From positions 1-30,783 of the forward strand of contig DATMIH010000165.1 of NCBI GenBank assembly GCA_035554595.1: 30,783 nt of DNA, read 5' to 3'. The notes below the pieces were generated by a model. The model searched no databases. It worked only from the letters and a program-made list of their open reading frames with translations, and was not told the DNA's origin. Positions 6,621-16,967 of this stretch are shown one piece after another (position 1 is the stretch's first letter; each line of letters starts with the position of its first letter). This DNA comes from VRUE01 sp035554595 (lineage in GTDB: Bacteria > Actinomycetota > Thermoleophilia > Solirubrobacterales > 70-9). Made by a program: the position numbers and the translations under genes.

Positions 6621-8180
6621 TCAGTCCCCCTTCCCGTCGCCGGCGGCAAGCGGCACCGGCTCCAGCTCAGCTTCGCCCTCGAGGAACCCGGCCGGGACCA
6701 CTTCCGGCCTACGTTTGAAGAACTCCGGAACCTTGCGCCACTGCACGACCATCAAGAGCACTCCGAGGACGAGGAAGAAGGCCGCGATCAGCAGCGGCGG
6801 ACCGACCCCGAACCAGGAGTTGCCCGATTCCGAGTTGGCCGGGTCGGCGAGTTCGATCCCGTTCTTGATCAGCAGGTAGAAGAGGATCACGCCGCCGAGA
6901 GCCGGCCCGACACCGATGAAGAAGAAGTTCTTGATGCTGCGGGTGAGCTCGTGGCGGTAGTAGATCGTGCAGGCGAAGCCGGTGAGGCCGATGTAGAAGG
7001 CGATCATCAGGCCCAGCGCCGCCAGCGAGTCGAAGAGGATGTCTTCGCTGACCAGGGTCAGGCCGACGTACCAGACGATCGAGGCGACGCCCATCCAGAT
7101 CGTCGAGATGTGCGGCGTGAGGAAGCGCGGGTGGACCTTGCCGAGGCTCTTCGGCATCGCGTTGGCGCGCGCCATCGAGAGCGTCGTCCGCGCCGTCGGC
7201 AGGATCGTCGTCTGGGTCGATGCCGCCGCCGAGGAGAGCACGGCGATGATCAGGATCTTGTCCAGGGGCGAGCCGAAGACTTCTGTGCCGAGAGCGCTGA
7301 GCACGTCTTCCTGGTTGGCGACGAGCTGGTCGACCCCCGCGTATGCCTGGGCGGCGACGGCGACGACGATGTAGATGCCGAGCAGGATCAGGGTGCTGAT
7401 CACGGTTGCCCGCCCCGGGGCCTCGCCCGGGTCTTCGGTCTCCTCATTCACCGTCGCGGTCGTATCCCAGCCCCAGTAGATGAAGACGGCGAGCAGCATC
7501 CCACCGGAGATCTCGCTGGGGCTGAGGCTGAAGGGGTTGATCCAGGAGAGGCTGGGATGGATCGCCGCCGGTCCGGCGCTGCCGGAGTAGACCTTGATCA
7601 GCGCGACCACGGCGAATGCCGCCAGGGTGATGATCTCGGCCGCCAGCAGGCCGACCTGGGTGCGGGCCGAGAGCTCGATCCCGATCAGCACGATCGCGGT
7701 CATGATCACGATCCAGATCACGCCGACGGCAGTCACGGCCGCGGTCGATTCGGCCGCGGCGGTCCAGCCGACGAGCTCGAAGGTGTAGAGGCCGGCGATC
7801 TGGGCCAGGTTCGCCATCACGATCACGTCGGCGACGACGATCGTCCAGCCGGCGATCCAGCCCAGCTGCGGGCCCATCGCCTTGGTCACCCAGGAGAAGC
7901 TGGTGCCGCAGTCCGGGTCGGCCTTGTTCATGTAGTAGTAGCCGGCGGCGACGAGGAACATCGGCACGAAGCTGATCAGCAGAACGGCCGGTGACTGCAG
8001 GGCCACGGCGGCGGCGATGAAGCCGAGCGTGGCGGCGAGGCTGTAGCCCGGCGCGGTCGAGGCGACCCCGATGACGACGCTGGAGACGAAGCCGATCGCG
8101 TTCTTCTTCAAACCCTTGTCGCCGCTGCTGGGGACCGGCGCGGTGCGCGCTTCGGACGAGGTGACCGCAGAGCTCTCCAT
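6621..8180 (-). CDS. APC-superfamily amino acid/polyamine permease
   Basis: A 519-residue integral membrane protein with about 12 hydrophobic segments. It begins with a soluble Ser/Thr/Ala-rich N terminus, then GLKKNAIGF and the first helix region VIGVASTAPGYS, the glycine-rich substrate-site segment typical of APC transporters. It should import an amino acid or amine by proton symport. The divergent aminotransferase operon suggests the same substrate. The frame is open upstream to 8705, but the ATG at 8178-8180 has a GGAGGAG ribosome site directly before it and matches the family N terminus. The cytoplasmic C-terminal tail runs into the coupled usp gene. Confidence 0.9.
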   Translation of the reverse strand: MESSAVTSSEARTAPVPSSGDKGLKKNAIGFVSSVVIGVASTAPGYSLAATLGFIAAAVALQSPAVLLISFVPMFLVAAGYYYMNKADPDCGTSFSWVTKAMGPQLGWIAGWTIVVADVIVMANLAQIAGLYTFELVGWTAAAESTAAVTAVGVIWIVIMTAIVLIGIELSARTQVGLLAAEIITLAAFAVVALIKVYSGSAGPAAIHPSLSWINPFSLSPSEISGGMLLAVFIYWGWDTTATVNEETEDPGEAPGRATVISTLILLGIYIVVAVAAQAYAGVDQLVANQEDVLSALGTEVFGSPLDKILIIAVLSSAAASTQTTILPTARTTLSMARANAMPKSLGKVHPRFLTPHISTIWMGVASIVWYVGLTLVSEDILFDSLAALGLMIAFYIGLTGFACTIYYRHELTRSIKNFFFIGVGPALGGVILFYLLIKNGIELADPANSESGNSWFGVGPPLLIAAFFLVLGVLLMVVQWRKVPEFFKRRPEVVPAGFLEGEAELEPVPLAAGDGKGD

Positions 8181-8399
8181 CACTCCTCCTTCCGTCGATC
8201 CGCCGCTCACTGTGCGCGACGACCGCTCCAAGGTAGGACGGCCAGCCGATTTGCACAAGTTGCGAATGTCCCAAATGTCCGACAAGTACTTGTACGCTTT
8301 GTACAGGTCAATTGCGAGGACTCTCCCAAGCGAACATTGCAAGTGCGCTATACCAGTTCTAGCGTTGTCCATATCGTCGTAGCATGAGAGGAGACTGAC
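8181..8399. promoter_or_regulatory. Divergent promoter region, permease/aminotransferase, with clustered palindromes
   Basis: This spacer is AT-rich compared with its surroundings. ACAAGTACTTGT at 8282-8293 is a perfect 12-bp palindrome. Three GTAC units occur at 8286, 8292 and 8301. CGCTTTGTACAG at 8295-8306 matches the TGTACAA motif seen before the S51 genes. An ATGTCC direct repeat lies just before it. The aminotransferase has GAGGAG before its ATG. The PucR protein encoded two genes on, or a TetR, could act here. Confidence 0.5.
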
Positions 8400-9797
8400 A
8401 TGGCCGTTGTGTCGCGACCGGACTCCGCGCCGGATTTGGCAGCGGACTCGGGCCTGCAGGAGATGGCACGCCGCCACCTCTGGATGCACTTCTCGCGGAT
8501 GGGCTCCTACAGCGCCGATCACGAGATCCCGATCATCGAGCGCGCCGAGGGCTGTTACGTCTACGACGACCACGGCAAGCGCTACCTCGACGGCCTCTCC
8601 GGCCTCTTCTGCGTCAACGCCGGTCACGGCCGCACCGAGATCGGCGAAGCGGCGGCCCGCCAAGTCGAGGAGCTCGACTTCTACACGCTCTGGAGCTACG
8701 CCCACCCGCGCGCGATCGAACTCGCCACTCGCCTCGCCGGGCTCGCCCCTGGAGACCTCAACCGTGTCTTCTTCACCTCAGGCGGCTCGGAGTCGGTCGA
8801 GTCGGCGCTGAAGCTCTCGCGCAACTACCACCGGGCGCTCGGCAAGGGCCAGAAGCACAAGGTGATCGCTCGCGAGATCGCCTACCACGGCACCTCGCTC
8901 GGTGCCCTCTCGGCCACCGGCATCACCGAGCTGCGCTCGCAGTTCGAGCCGCTCACCCCCGGCGGCTGCCACGTGCCCAACACGAACCTCTACCGCTGGC
9001 CCGAGGACCGCCACCCGCTCTGGGCGGCGACCGCGATCGAGGAGCGGATCCAGTTCGAGGGGCCGGACACGGTTGCCGCCGTGATCCTCGAGCCGGTGCA
9101 GAACGCCGGCGGCTGCTTCGTCCCGCCCGAGGGCTACTTCGAGCGCGTGCGCGAGATCTGCGACCGCTACGACGTGCTGATGATCTCCGATGAGGTGATC
9201 TGCGCCTGGGGCCGGCTCGGCCACTACTTCGGCTGCGAACGCTTTGGCTACGTGCCCGACATCATCACCGTGGCGAAGGGGCTCACCTCCGCCTACGCTC
9301 CGATGGGGGCGCTGATCGCCTCCGACGCCGTTGCCGCGCCGTTCATGGAGGGCGACGCTTCCTTCTCACACGGCTTCACCTTTGCCGGCCACCCGCTCGC
9401 CTCCGCGATGGCGATGGCCAACCTCGACATCTTCGAGCGCGAGGACCTCTGCGGCCACGTGCTGGCCAAGGAGGGCGAGTTCCGCCAGATGCTGGAGTCG
9501 CTGCGCGAGCTGCCGATCGTCGGCGACGTGCGCGGCGCCGGCTACTTCCATGCAATCGAGCTGGTCAAGGACCGCGAGACGAAAGAGAGCTTCGACGACG
9601 AGGAGTCCGAGTACCTGCTGCGCGGCTTCCTCTCCGGCGAGCTTTACAAGCGCGGGCTGATCTGCCGCGCCGACGATCGCGGTGATCCGGTGATCCAGCT
9701 GGCGCCGCCGCTGATCGCCGACACCGAGCAGTTCGAAGAGATCCACGACGTCCTGCACGGGGTGCTGACCGAGGCCTGGGAGCGGGTCCAGAAATAG
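8400..9797 (+). CDS. Class III (omega) aminotransferase, probably pyruvate-dependent
   Basis: A 465-residue PLP enzyme. PLP contacts include GGSES at 128-132, the ring-stacking YHG at 162-164, Asp264 in ISDEV and the Schiff-base Lys293 in VAKGLTS. Family members move the amino group of beta-alanine, GABA, taurine, putrescine or similar terminal amines to pyruvate or 2-oxoglutarate. An alanine dehydrogenase in the same operon suggests pyruvate as acceptor. The aldehyde dehydrogenase in the operon would take the resulting aldehyde. Substrate cannot be fixed from sequence. A ribosome site GAGGAG precedes the ATG. PucR follows 8 bases after the stop. Confidence 0.88.
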   Translation: MAVVSRPDSAPDLAADSGLQEMARRHLWMHFSRMGSYSADHEIPIIERAEGCYVYDDHGKRYLDGLSGLFCVNAGHGRTEIGEAAARQVEELDFYTLWSYAHPRAIELATRLAGLAPGDLNRVFFTSGGSESVESALKLSRNYHRALGKGQKHKVIAREIAYHGTSLGALSATGITELRSQFEPLTPGGCHVPNTNLYRWPEDRHPLWAATAIEERIQFEGPDTVAAVILEPVQNAGGCFVPPEGYFERVREICDRYDVLMISDEVICAWGRLGHYFGCERFGYVPDIITVAKGLTSAYAPMGALIASDAVAAPFMEGDASFSHGFTFAGHPLASAMAMANLDIFEREDLCGHVLAKEGEFRQMLESLRELPIVGDVRGAGYFHAIELVKDRETKESFDDEESEYLLRGFLSGELYKRGLICRADDRGDPVIQLAPPLIADTEQFEEIHDVLHGVLTEAWERVQK

Positions 9798-9805
9798 GCG
9801 GTCGC

Positions 9806-11358
9806 GTGCTCACTGTCCAAAGCCTGCTTGACGAACTCGACCTCGAGCTAGTGGCGGGCGCGCGCGCGGCCGAGGCGCCGGTGCGCTGGGTCCACATCTC
9901 CGAGCTCGAGGACCCGACCCCGTGGCTCTCCGGCGGAGAGCTGATGCTGACCACCGGGATCCCGCTGGGCAGCGCCGCCAAGCAGCGGGCCTTCGTCAAG
10001 TTGCTCGCCGACCATAACCTCGCCGGGCTCGGTTTCGGCACCGGCTTCACTCACGACTCGCTGCCGAAAGCGCTGGTTGAAGAGGCCAAGAAACGTGACT
10101 TCCCGCTTTTCGAGGTGCCCTACTCGACGCCGTTCATCGCGATTACCGAGAAGGCCTTCGCCCGCCTGGTCAACGAGCAGTACGAGGTGCTGCAGCGCGG
10201 CATCGCCGTGCAGCGGCGGCTCGAGCGTCTGGTCCTCGAAGAGCGCGGCCTGGAGGAGATCGTGGCGACGATCGCCTCGGCGGTCGGCGGCACGGTGGCG
10301 ATCCTCGGTGGCCGCGGCGAGCGCCTGGCCGGGCGCGGCTTCCGGCGCGAGCTCTCCTCCGAGGCGGTCAACGCGATCCGCGAGGAAGCGCTGCGCCACA
10401 CCGCCGATGGGCATCCCTTCGTGCCCTCGCATCCAGCTGTGGCGGGCCGGGCTCTAGCCCACCCGGTGATCTCACCGGGTGGGGGCCCGCCACAGGCCTG
10501 GGTCGTGATCGTGCGTGACTCCGGCGGCCTCGGTGATTTCGAGCGCTTGATCCTGCAGCAGGCGGTGGCCGTGGTGGCACTGGAGTTGATGCGGCGCCGC
10601 GTTGCCCGCGAGACCGAGCGCCGACTCGCCGGCGACGTCCTCGCCGGGGCGCTGGGCGGGCGGCTCGAGCCCTCCGAGCTGCGCCGCCGGCTCGAGCCAT
10701 TCGGGATCGGCGACGAGGCGGCGGTCCTGGTCTTCGACCTCGACGACCCCGCCGCGGCCGAGGCTACCCTGGAGCGGGCGCTCGCCGCCGACGCTTGCCC
10801 GGCCGTCGTCGCGCCGCACGCGAGCGGCCGCCGCGAGCTGCTCTGCGCGGTCGTCGATGCCGCCGACCGCGACCCGGTTGACCTTGCTGCCGATGCCCGC
10901 AAGGCCCTGATCAAAGACCGCGGTGCGGTGCGCGCCGCGGCGAGCCGGCCGGCGCCGCCGGAGAACCTGCGCCACTCCTTCCACGAGGCCCGCTGTGCTC
11001 TGGAGGCAACAGCACTCAACAACGGCGGCGCACCGGAGGTGGCCTCATGGCGCGACCTCGGCGCCTTCACCCTGTTGCTCTCGATCCAGGACGACGAGGC
11101 GCTAAAGCTCTACTGCGACAGCGTGCTGGGGCCAATCGAGGGCGGTGACGAGGAGTACGGCGGTGAGCTGCTGCGCTCGCTGGAGGCCTTCATCGAGCAG
11201 AACGGCCAGTGGGAGAAAGCCGCGCGTCAGGTCTACTGCCACCGCCACACGCTGCGCTACCGGATGCGCAAAGTCGAAGAGCTGACCGGCCGCGACCTCT
11301 CGCGCGCCCATGACCGGATCGAGTTCTGGCTGGCGATCCGCGCCCGGGAGCTAGTCAC

Positions 11359-11362
<4 letters not shown>
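9806..11362 (+). CDS. PucR-family transcriptional regulator
   Basis: A 518-residue regulator. The N-terminal PucR ligand domain covers about 1-125 and contains GGELMLTTG. A linker and GGDEF-like middle region follow, and the C-terminal HTH covers about 455-515 (CHRHTLRYRMRKVEEL). PucR proteins sense purine breakdown products, polyamines or amino acids and usually control neighbouring genes. The GTG at 9806 is 8 bases after the aminotransferase stop, and the stop overlaps the next GTG. About residues 211-230 are encoded by a nested palindrome (10437-10495) and read AVAGRALAHPVISPGG, a likely in-frame insertion between the ligand and middle domains. Confidence 0.9.
10437..10495. repeat. Nested palindrome inside the pucR coding sequence
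   Basis: Outer arms CTGTGGCGGGCC (10437-10448) and 10484-10495 pair perfectly over 12 bp. Inner arms CCCACCCGGTGA (10458-10469) and 10472-10483 pair perfectly over 12 bp with a 2-base centre. The only asymmetry is 9 bases at 10449-10457. Codon choice alone would not be expected to produce 24 perfect base pairs, so this looks like an inserted element. The reading frame is kept. Confidence 0.8.
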
Positions 11363-12498
<1,136 letters not shown>

Positions 12499-12513
12499 GA
12501 AGGAGAGGAGTCG

Positions 12514-13881
12514 ATGAGCACCTACGCGGTCATCAACCCCGCCACCGGCGAGAAGGTCAAGGAGTACGAGGAGATAAGCGACGCCGACCTGGACGCGGCG
12601 ATCGCTAGGGCCGACGCCGCCTATAGGAGCTGGTCCTCCTCCACCACCGTCGCCGAGCGGGCGGGGCTGATCCGCCGGGTCGGCCAGCTGCACGGCGAGC
12701 GGCGCGAGCAGCTGGCCGAGATCATCGTCCGCGAGATCGGCAAGCCGGTCGAGCAGGCGCTCGGCGAGGTTGACTTCACGGCCGAGATCTATGCCTACTA
12801 CGCCGACAACGCCGAGGAGCTGCTGGCAGACGAGCCAATCGCCCTGCTCGGCGGTGAGGGCACGGCGGTGGTCCGCCGCAGCGCCTTCGGCGTCCTGCTC
12901 GGAATCATGCCCTGGAACTTCCCCTACTACCAGGTGGCCCGCTTCGCCGCCCCGAACCTGGTGATCGGCAATCCGATCCTGCTCAAGCACGCTCCCCAGT
13001 GCCCGGAATCGGCCGAGGCGATGCAGCAGATCTTCGACGATGCCGGCTTCCCCGAGGGGACCTACGAGAACATCTACGCCAGCAACGAGCAGATCGAGGG
13101 GGTTATCGCCGATCCTCGCGTGCACGGCGTCTCGGTCACCGGCTCGGAGCGGGCCGGTGCGGCTGTCGCCGAGATCGCCGGCCGCAACCTGAAGCAGGTC
13201 GTGCTCGAGCTGGGCGGCTCGGACCCGTTCATCTTGCTTGGCTCCGATGACCTCGAGGCAGCGGCCTCTTCGGCGGCAGAAGCGCGGCTCGATAACGCCG
13301 GCCAGTCCTGCAACGCGGCCAAGCGGTTCATCGTCGTCGACGAGCTCTATGACGAGTTCCTGGAGAAGTTCAAGGCTGCCCTGACCGCCGCGACGCCGGG
13401 CGACCCGGCCTCTGAGGACACCGCGGTCGGCCCCCTCTCCTCCGAGACCGCCGCGGACCGGCTCGAGGACCAGGTCAGGCGCGCCGTCGACGCCGGTGCC
13501 GAGATCATCACCGGCGGCAAGCGCGAGGGCAACTTCTTCGAACCGACGATCCTCACCGGGATCGAGCCGGGGGCCGAGGCCTCTCAGGAAGAGTTCTTCG
13601 GCCCGGTCGCCCAGGTCTACCGAGTCGGCTCCGAGGATGAGGCGGTCGAGCTCGCCAACCAGACACCGTTCGGGCTCGGCTCCTACGTAATGACGACGGA
13701 CTCGGAGCAGGGCGAGCGGGTCGCCGACAAAATCGAAGCGGGGATGGTCTACATCAACCTGGTCGGGGCCGACAGTCCGGAGCTGCCTTTCGGCGGCTTC
13801 AAGCGCTCGGGCTTCGGCCGCGAGCTGGGCCGCTACGGCGCCGATGAGTTCGTCAACAAGAAGCTGATCCGCAGCGCCTGA
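12514..13881 (+). CDS. NAD(P)-dependent aldehyde dehydrogenase, succinate-semialdehyde type
   Basis: A 455-residue ALDH oxidising an aldehyde to an acid. The oxyanion Asn135 is in PWNFPYYQ, the general base Glu232 in LELGGSDP and the nucleophile Cys266 in NAGQSCNAAKR. Length and the QSCNA context match succinate-semialdehyde dehydrogenases of the Sad/GabD group, but related enzymes act on 4-aminobutanal or malonic semialdehyde. AAGGAGAGGAG precedes the ATG. It is the last gene of the aminotransferase-pucR-ald operon and would use the aldehyde made by the first enzyme. Confidence 0.9.
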   Translation: MSTYAVINPATGEKVKEYEEISDADLDAAIARADAAYRSWSSSTTVAERAGLIRRVGQLHGERREQLAEIIVREIGKPVEQALGEVDFTAEIYAYYADNAEELLADEPIALLGGEGTAVVRRSAFGVLLGIMPWNFPYYQVARFAAPNLVIGNPILLKHAPQCPESAEAMQQIFDDAGFPEGTYENIYASNEQIEGVIADPRVHGVSVTGSERAGAAVAEIAGRNLKQVVLELGGSDPFILLGSDDLEAAASSAAEARLDNAGQSCNAAKRFIVVDELYDEFLEKFKAALTAATPGDPASEDTAVGPLSSETAADRLEDQVRRAVDAGAEIITGGKREGNFFEPTILTGIEPGAEASQEEFFGPVAQVYRVGSEDEAVELANQTPFGLGSYVMTTDSEQGERVADKIEAGMVYINLVGADSPELPFGGFKRSGFGRELGRYGADEFVNKKLIRSA

Positions 13882-13902
13882 GCGAGTGGCCGAGGGCCCG
13901 AT

Positions 13903-13908
13903 TAGGGT
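13903..13908 (+). promoter_or_regulatory. -10 box for the RTX-like gene
   Basis: TAGGGT ends 9 bases before the ATG at 13918. No ribosome site is present, so a leaderless transcript is likely. Confidence 0.4.
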
Positions 13909-13917
13909 TCGGTCGCG

Positions 13918-15651
13918 ATGAGGAAGCTCCTCCTAGCGCTGGTACTCGTCTTCCTGTTCGCGTCCTTCCTGGCCGCGGCCGTGCCCTCGGCCGAAGAAGA
14001 AGGCGAAGAAGCGCGCTGCCACGGGCGGCGGGCGACGATCGTCGGCACAGCCGGCGATGACGCGTTGCAGGGGACGCCGGAGCGCGACGTGATCTGGGGT
14101 GGCGAAGGCGACGACACGATCCTCGGCAGCCTCGGCAACGACCTGCTCTGTGGTGGGCCCGGGGCAGACCTGATCCACGGCGGCCGTGGCAACGACGTCC
14201 TCGACGGCGGCGCGGGGAACGACGATCAGGTCTACGGCGATCTCGGCGACGACAAGCTGACGGGCGGCCCCGGCACTGGCGACGAAGTGGCGGGCGGCCT
14301 TGGCATCGACACTCTCAACGGCGGCCCCGGCGACTTCGACTTCGTCCACGGCGATTACGGCTATGACCGCATGGACGGCGGGCCCGGCAAGGGCGACATC
14401 GCCTCCTTCGCCACCGACGTCGCGGCCGGCAAGAGCGGTGGGGTCAAGGTGAACCTGGCCATGCACAAAGCCAGGGGCGATGGCCACGACCGCCTCTTCC
14501 GCTTCGAGAGCCTCGAAGGCTCGGCCTTCGCCGACATCCTCATCGGCAACGGCCAAGGCAACGTGATCGACGGCGGCGCCGGCGACGACGTGCTGCGCGG
14601 CGGCGGCGGCCCTGACCACCTGGTCGGTGGCCAGGGTAACGACCGCTGCAACGGTGCCAAGGGCAAGACGGTCTCCTGCGGAAGGGAAGCGAAGCTAAAA
14701 GCCTCGGCCTACGCCGAAATCGATCCCGTCTCGGGTGGAGGAGGAGGGCTGGAGCTAGTCGGCGGCGGCGGCGGCGATCACTTTGTCGTCGCCTTCGACG
14801 AAGCAAGCTCGACCTTTGGCATCACCGCGAAGAAGGGCATCGCCGTTGGCGGCGGCTGCGCTCGGGTCAGCGCTGTGCAGATCATCTGTGCGACCGAAGG
14901 GCCGGCCCGCTGGGTGACGGCGGACCTGGGCCCCGGCAACGACAGCCTCGTGGTGGAAGGCTCGCTAGCTGGCGCCCAAAACGTGCGCCTGGCCGGCGGC
15001 CTCGGCAACGACACGATTCGCGGCGGCTCCGAGGACGACCTGATCGAGGCCGGCTTCGGTGCCGACAAGCTCTACGGCGGCGGCGGCGCGGATGGCCTGA
15101 TCGGCAGCCGTCCTGGCCCGACCTACCTCTACGGTGGTCCCGACGGCGACTTGCTCGCGGCCGGCGGCGGCTGCGCCGGGGGCGCTTTGGTCGGCGGTCC
15201 CGGTCGCGACGACGCCTCCTTTGCCGAGACGCCCTCCCATCCCGGCATCCTGCACGTCTCCTTTCCCGCGCACGCAGCCTGGATCGATGCGATCCCCGGC
15301 TGCCACAAGGTTCACCTCTCGCCGACCGACGAGGACATGGAGGGCTCCTTCGACTGGGACGTCCTGGTCGGCGACGGCCGCGCCAATGCAATGCTCGGCC
15401 AGCCCGGCCGCGACAGCTTCTACGGCGGCGGGGGCGAAGACGTGATCGACGCCCGCGATGGCACCAGGGACTTCTCGATCCAGTGCGGCCGCGGCACCGT
15501 CGCCAGGCGAAGCGGCGTCGTCCACGGCACTCCGGCCGGCCGCGCTCTCACCGACTCCTTCGACCCGGCCCCGGTGCTCTGCGAAATCACCAAGCACGGC
15601 CACCCGGTCGACGGTCTTGGCGCCGCCGACGAACACGAGGTCGGCCGCTAG
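13918..15651 (+). CDS. Secreted RTX-like calcium-binding repeat protein
   Basis: A 577-residue exported protein. Residues 1-21 (MRKLLLALVL then a hydrophobic run to AAAVPSA) form a signal peptide. Blocks of the Ca-binding nonapeptide GGxGxDxLx occur at about 44-160, 205-245, 355-410 and 480-515, for example GGRGNDVLDGGAGND. They should form parallel beta-rolls that fold on Ca2+ outside the cell. Blocks are separated by non-repeat beta-rich linkers. Several Cys residues (for example in RCHGRR, LLCGG, DRCNG) suggest disulphides, which are rare in classical RTX toxins. No enzyme domain is seen, so a structural or adhesive role is inferred. Its stop shares the CTAG palindrome with the stop of the convergent gene. 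Confidence 0.85.
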   Translation: MRKLLLALVLVFLFASFLAAAVPSAEEEGEEARCHGRRATIVGTAGDDALQGTPERDVIWGGEGDDTILGSLGNDLLCGGPGADLIHGGRGNDVLDGGAGNDDQVYGDLGDDKLTGGPGTGDEVAGGLGIDTLNGGPGDFDFVHGDYGYDRMDGGPGKGDIASFATDVAAGKSGGVKVNLAMHKARGDGHDRLFRFESLEGSAFADILIGNGQGNVIDGGAGDDVLRGGGGPDHLVGGQGNDRCNGAKGKTVSCGREAKLKASAYAEIDPVSGGGGGLELVGGGGGDHFVVAFDEASSTFGITAKKGIAVGGGCARVSAVQIICATEGPARWVTADLGPGNDSLVVEGSLAGAQNVRLAGGLGNDTIRGGSEDDLIEAGFGADKLYGGGGADGLIGSRPGPTYLYGGPDGDLLAAGGGCAGGALVGGPGRDDASFAETPSHPGILHVSFPAHAAWIDAIPGCHKVHLSPTDEDMEGSFDWDVLVGDGRANAMLGQPGRDSFYGGGGEDVIDARDGTRDFSIQCGRGTVARRSGVVHGTPAGRALTDSFDPAPVLCEITKHGHPVDGLGAADEHEVGR

Positions 15652-16967
15652 GACGGGTGGCGCCCGCGGCCGTCGCCGTTGGCGACCGTGCGGGCCTGCT
15701 CGGCGCCGATGAAGGGCGCCAGGGTGACGTAGGCGGCGAGCGGCGCGACCTCCTGCATGTTCTCGGCGCCGCCGCCTTTGATCTGGTCGTAGATCATCGA
15801 GTAGATCGCGCCGCCAATCGCCTCGGCGGCGATCGGGCTGACATCGGGTTTGATCTCAAAGCCCGGGATCAGCAGGCCCTCCATCGTCTTCATCACCTCG
15901 TCGCGCTGTTCCAGCGCGCGTCGCCCGGCGGCGTAGACGTCGACGGCGCCGAGGGTCGTGTACTCGGGCTCGGCGGCGCAGAAGGCAAACATCGCGCCCA
16001 AGGCGCCGCGGACCGCGTTGGGCCAGTCGGGGGCGCGGCGGAAGGCGGGAAGCGTCGTCGCCAGCATCTGCGAGGAGCCGCTGTCAACAGCGGCCAGCAT
16101 CGCCTCCTCCTTGTCGGCAAAGTTGGCGTAGAAGGTCGAGAGCGAGATCGAGGCGCGGGCGGCGATGTCACCGATCGTCATCGCCGGGTAGCCCTTCTCG
16201 GCGACGACCGCGGCGAGCGCGCGGAGGATCCGTTCGGCGGGGTCGTAGCCGTTAGCGGGGCCACCATTCTGGGCCGCGCGGCCACGCGGCCGGCGCAACG
16301 GTTCGGGCGGTGGTTCGTAGGCCGCGAACCAGTCCCACATCTGCGGGATCAGCTCGAGCAGCTCCTCCTCCTCGTGGCGGTAGAGGCGGCTGTGGATCAC
16401 CTTGCGCACGCCGCCGACCATCGCCCGCACGATCTCCGGCGGCATGTCCTGGCGGCCGGGGACCTGCTCGAGCGTGGCGGAGAGGAAGGCCTGGACGCCG
16501 TCGGTGGTGCGGTCGATCTCTTCGATCGCGCGGGGGCCGGCGGCGTAGATCTCAACCAGGCACATCCGTGCCGCCGCCGCCTGTTCGACGATCAGGTTGA
16601 TGAAGGCGTCGAAGGCCTGGCGGGCGCGCACTTCGTCCGGCGGCGGGCCGCCGTCGGCAAAGATCGCGCCGACCGTCGGCCCGACGAAGGCGTGCAGGGC
16701 GGCGAGCAGGCACTCTTCCTTGTCCTTGAAGTGCGCGTAGAAGGCGCTGCGCGAGACCCCGGAGAGCTCAAGCAGATCCTCGACCCGGGTTGCCTCGTAC
16801 CCCTTCTCGGCGACGACCGCCACAAGCGCGGCGAAGAGGCGCTCCTGCTGATTGCGAGCGACCTCCTCGGGCGGCAGCCGCCGCCCCGGCTGGAGCTTGC
16901 GATCACGCAGCGTGCCTGCGTCCCCCCACGGCGTCGTCACCATCGCGACCGGACCATAACTGGCCAT
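15648..16967 (-). CDS. Double TetR-family regulator (two complete TetR units in one chain)
   Basis: A 439-residue protein, about twice the usual TetR length. HTH 1 is at about 43-85 (VEDLLELSGVSRSAFYAHF) and HTH 2 at about 244-288 (IGDIAARASISLSTFYANF). Each is followed by its own all-helical ligand domain. The two halves share VVAEKGY, KDKEE/ADKEE and an EIYAAGPRAIE / DVYAAGRRALE segment, so the whole unit was duplicated. A linker rich in Pro, Arg and Gly (about 218-243) joins them. One chain could act as a pseudo-dimer. GGAGG 7 bases before the ATG supports the start at 16967. No target can be named. Confidence 0.88.
   Translation of the reverse strand: MASYGPVAMVTTPWGDAGTLRDRKLQPGRRLPPEEVARNQQERLFAALVAVVAEKGYEATRVEDLLELSGVSRSAFYAHFKDKEECLLAALHAFVGPTVGAIFADGGPPPDEVRARQAFDAFINLIVEQAAAARMCLVEIYAAGPRAIEEIDRTTDGVQAFLSATLEQVPGRQDMPPEIVRAMVGGVRKVIHSRLYRHEEEELLELIPQMWDWFAAYEPPPEPLRRPRGRAAQNGGPANGYDPAERILRALAAVVAEKGYPAMTIGDIAARASISLSTFYANFADKEEAMLAAVDSGSSQMLATTLPAFRRAPDWPNAVRGALGAMFAFCAAEPEYTTLGAVDVYAAGRRALEQRDEVMKTMEGLLIPGFEIKPDVSPIAAEAIGGAIYSMIYDQIKGGGAENMQEVAPLAAYVTLAPFIGAEQARTVANGDGRGRHPS

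Noticed and set aside
8181..8705. N-terminal extension of the permease
   Set aside because: It reads through the divergent promoter and the aminotransferase 5' end; the ATG at 8180 has an excellent ribosome site.
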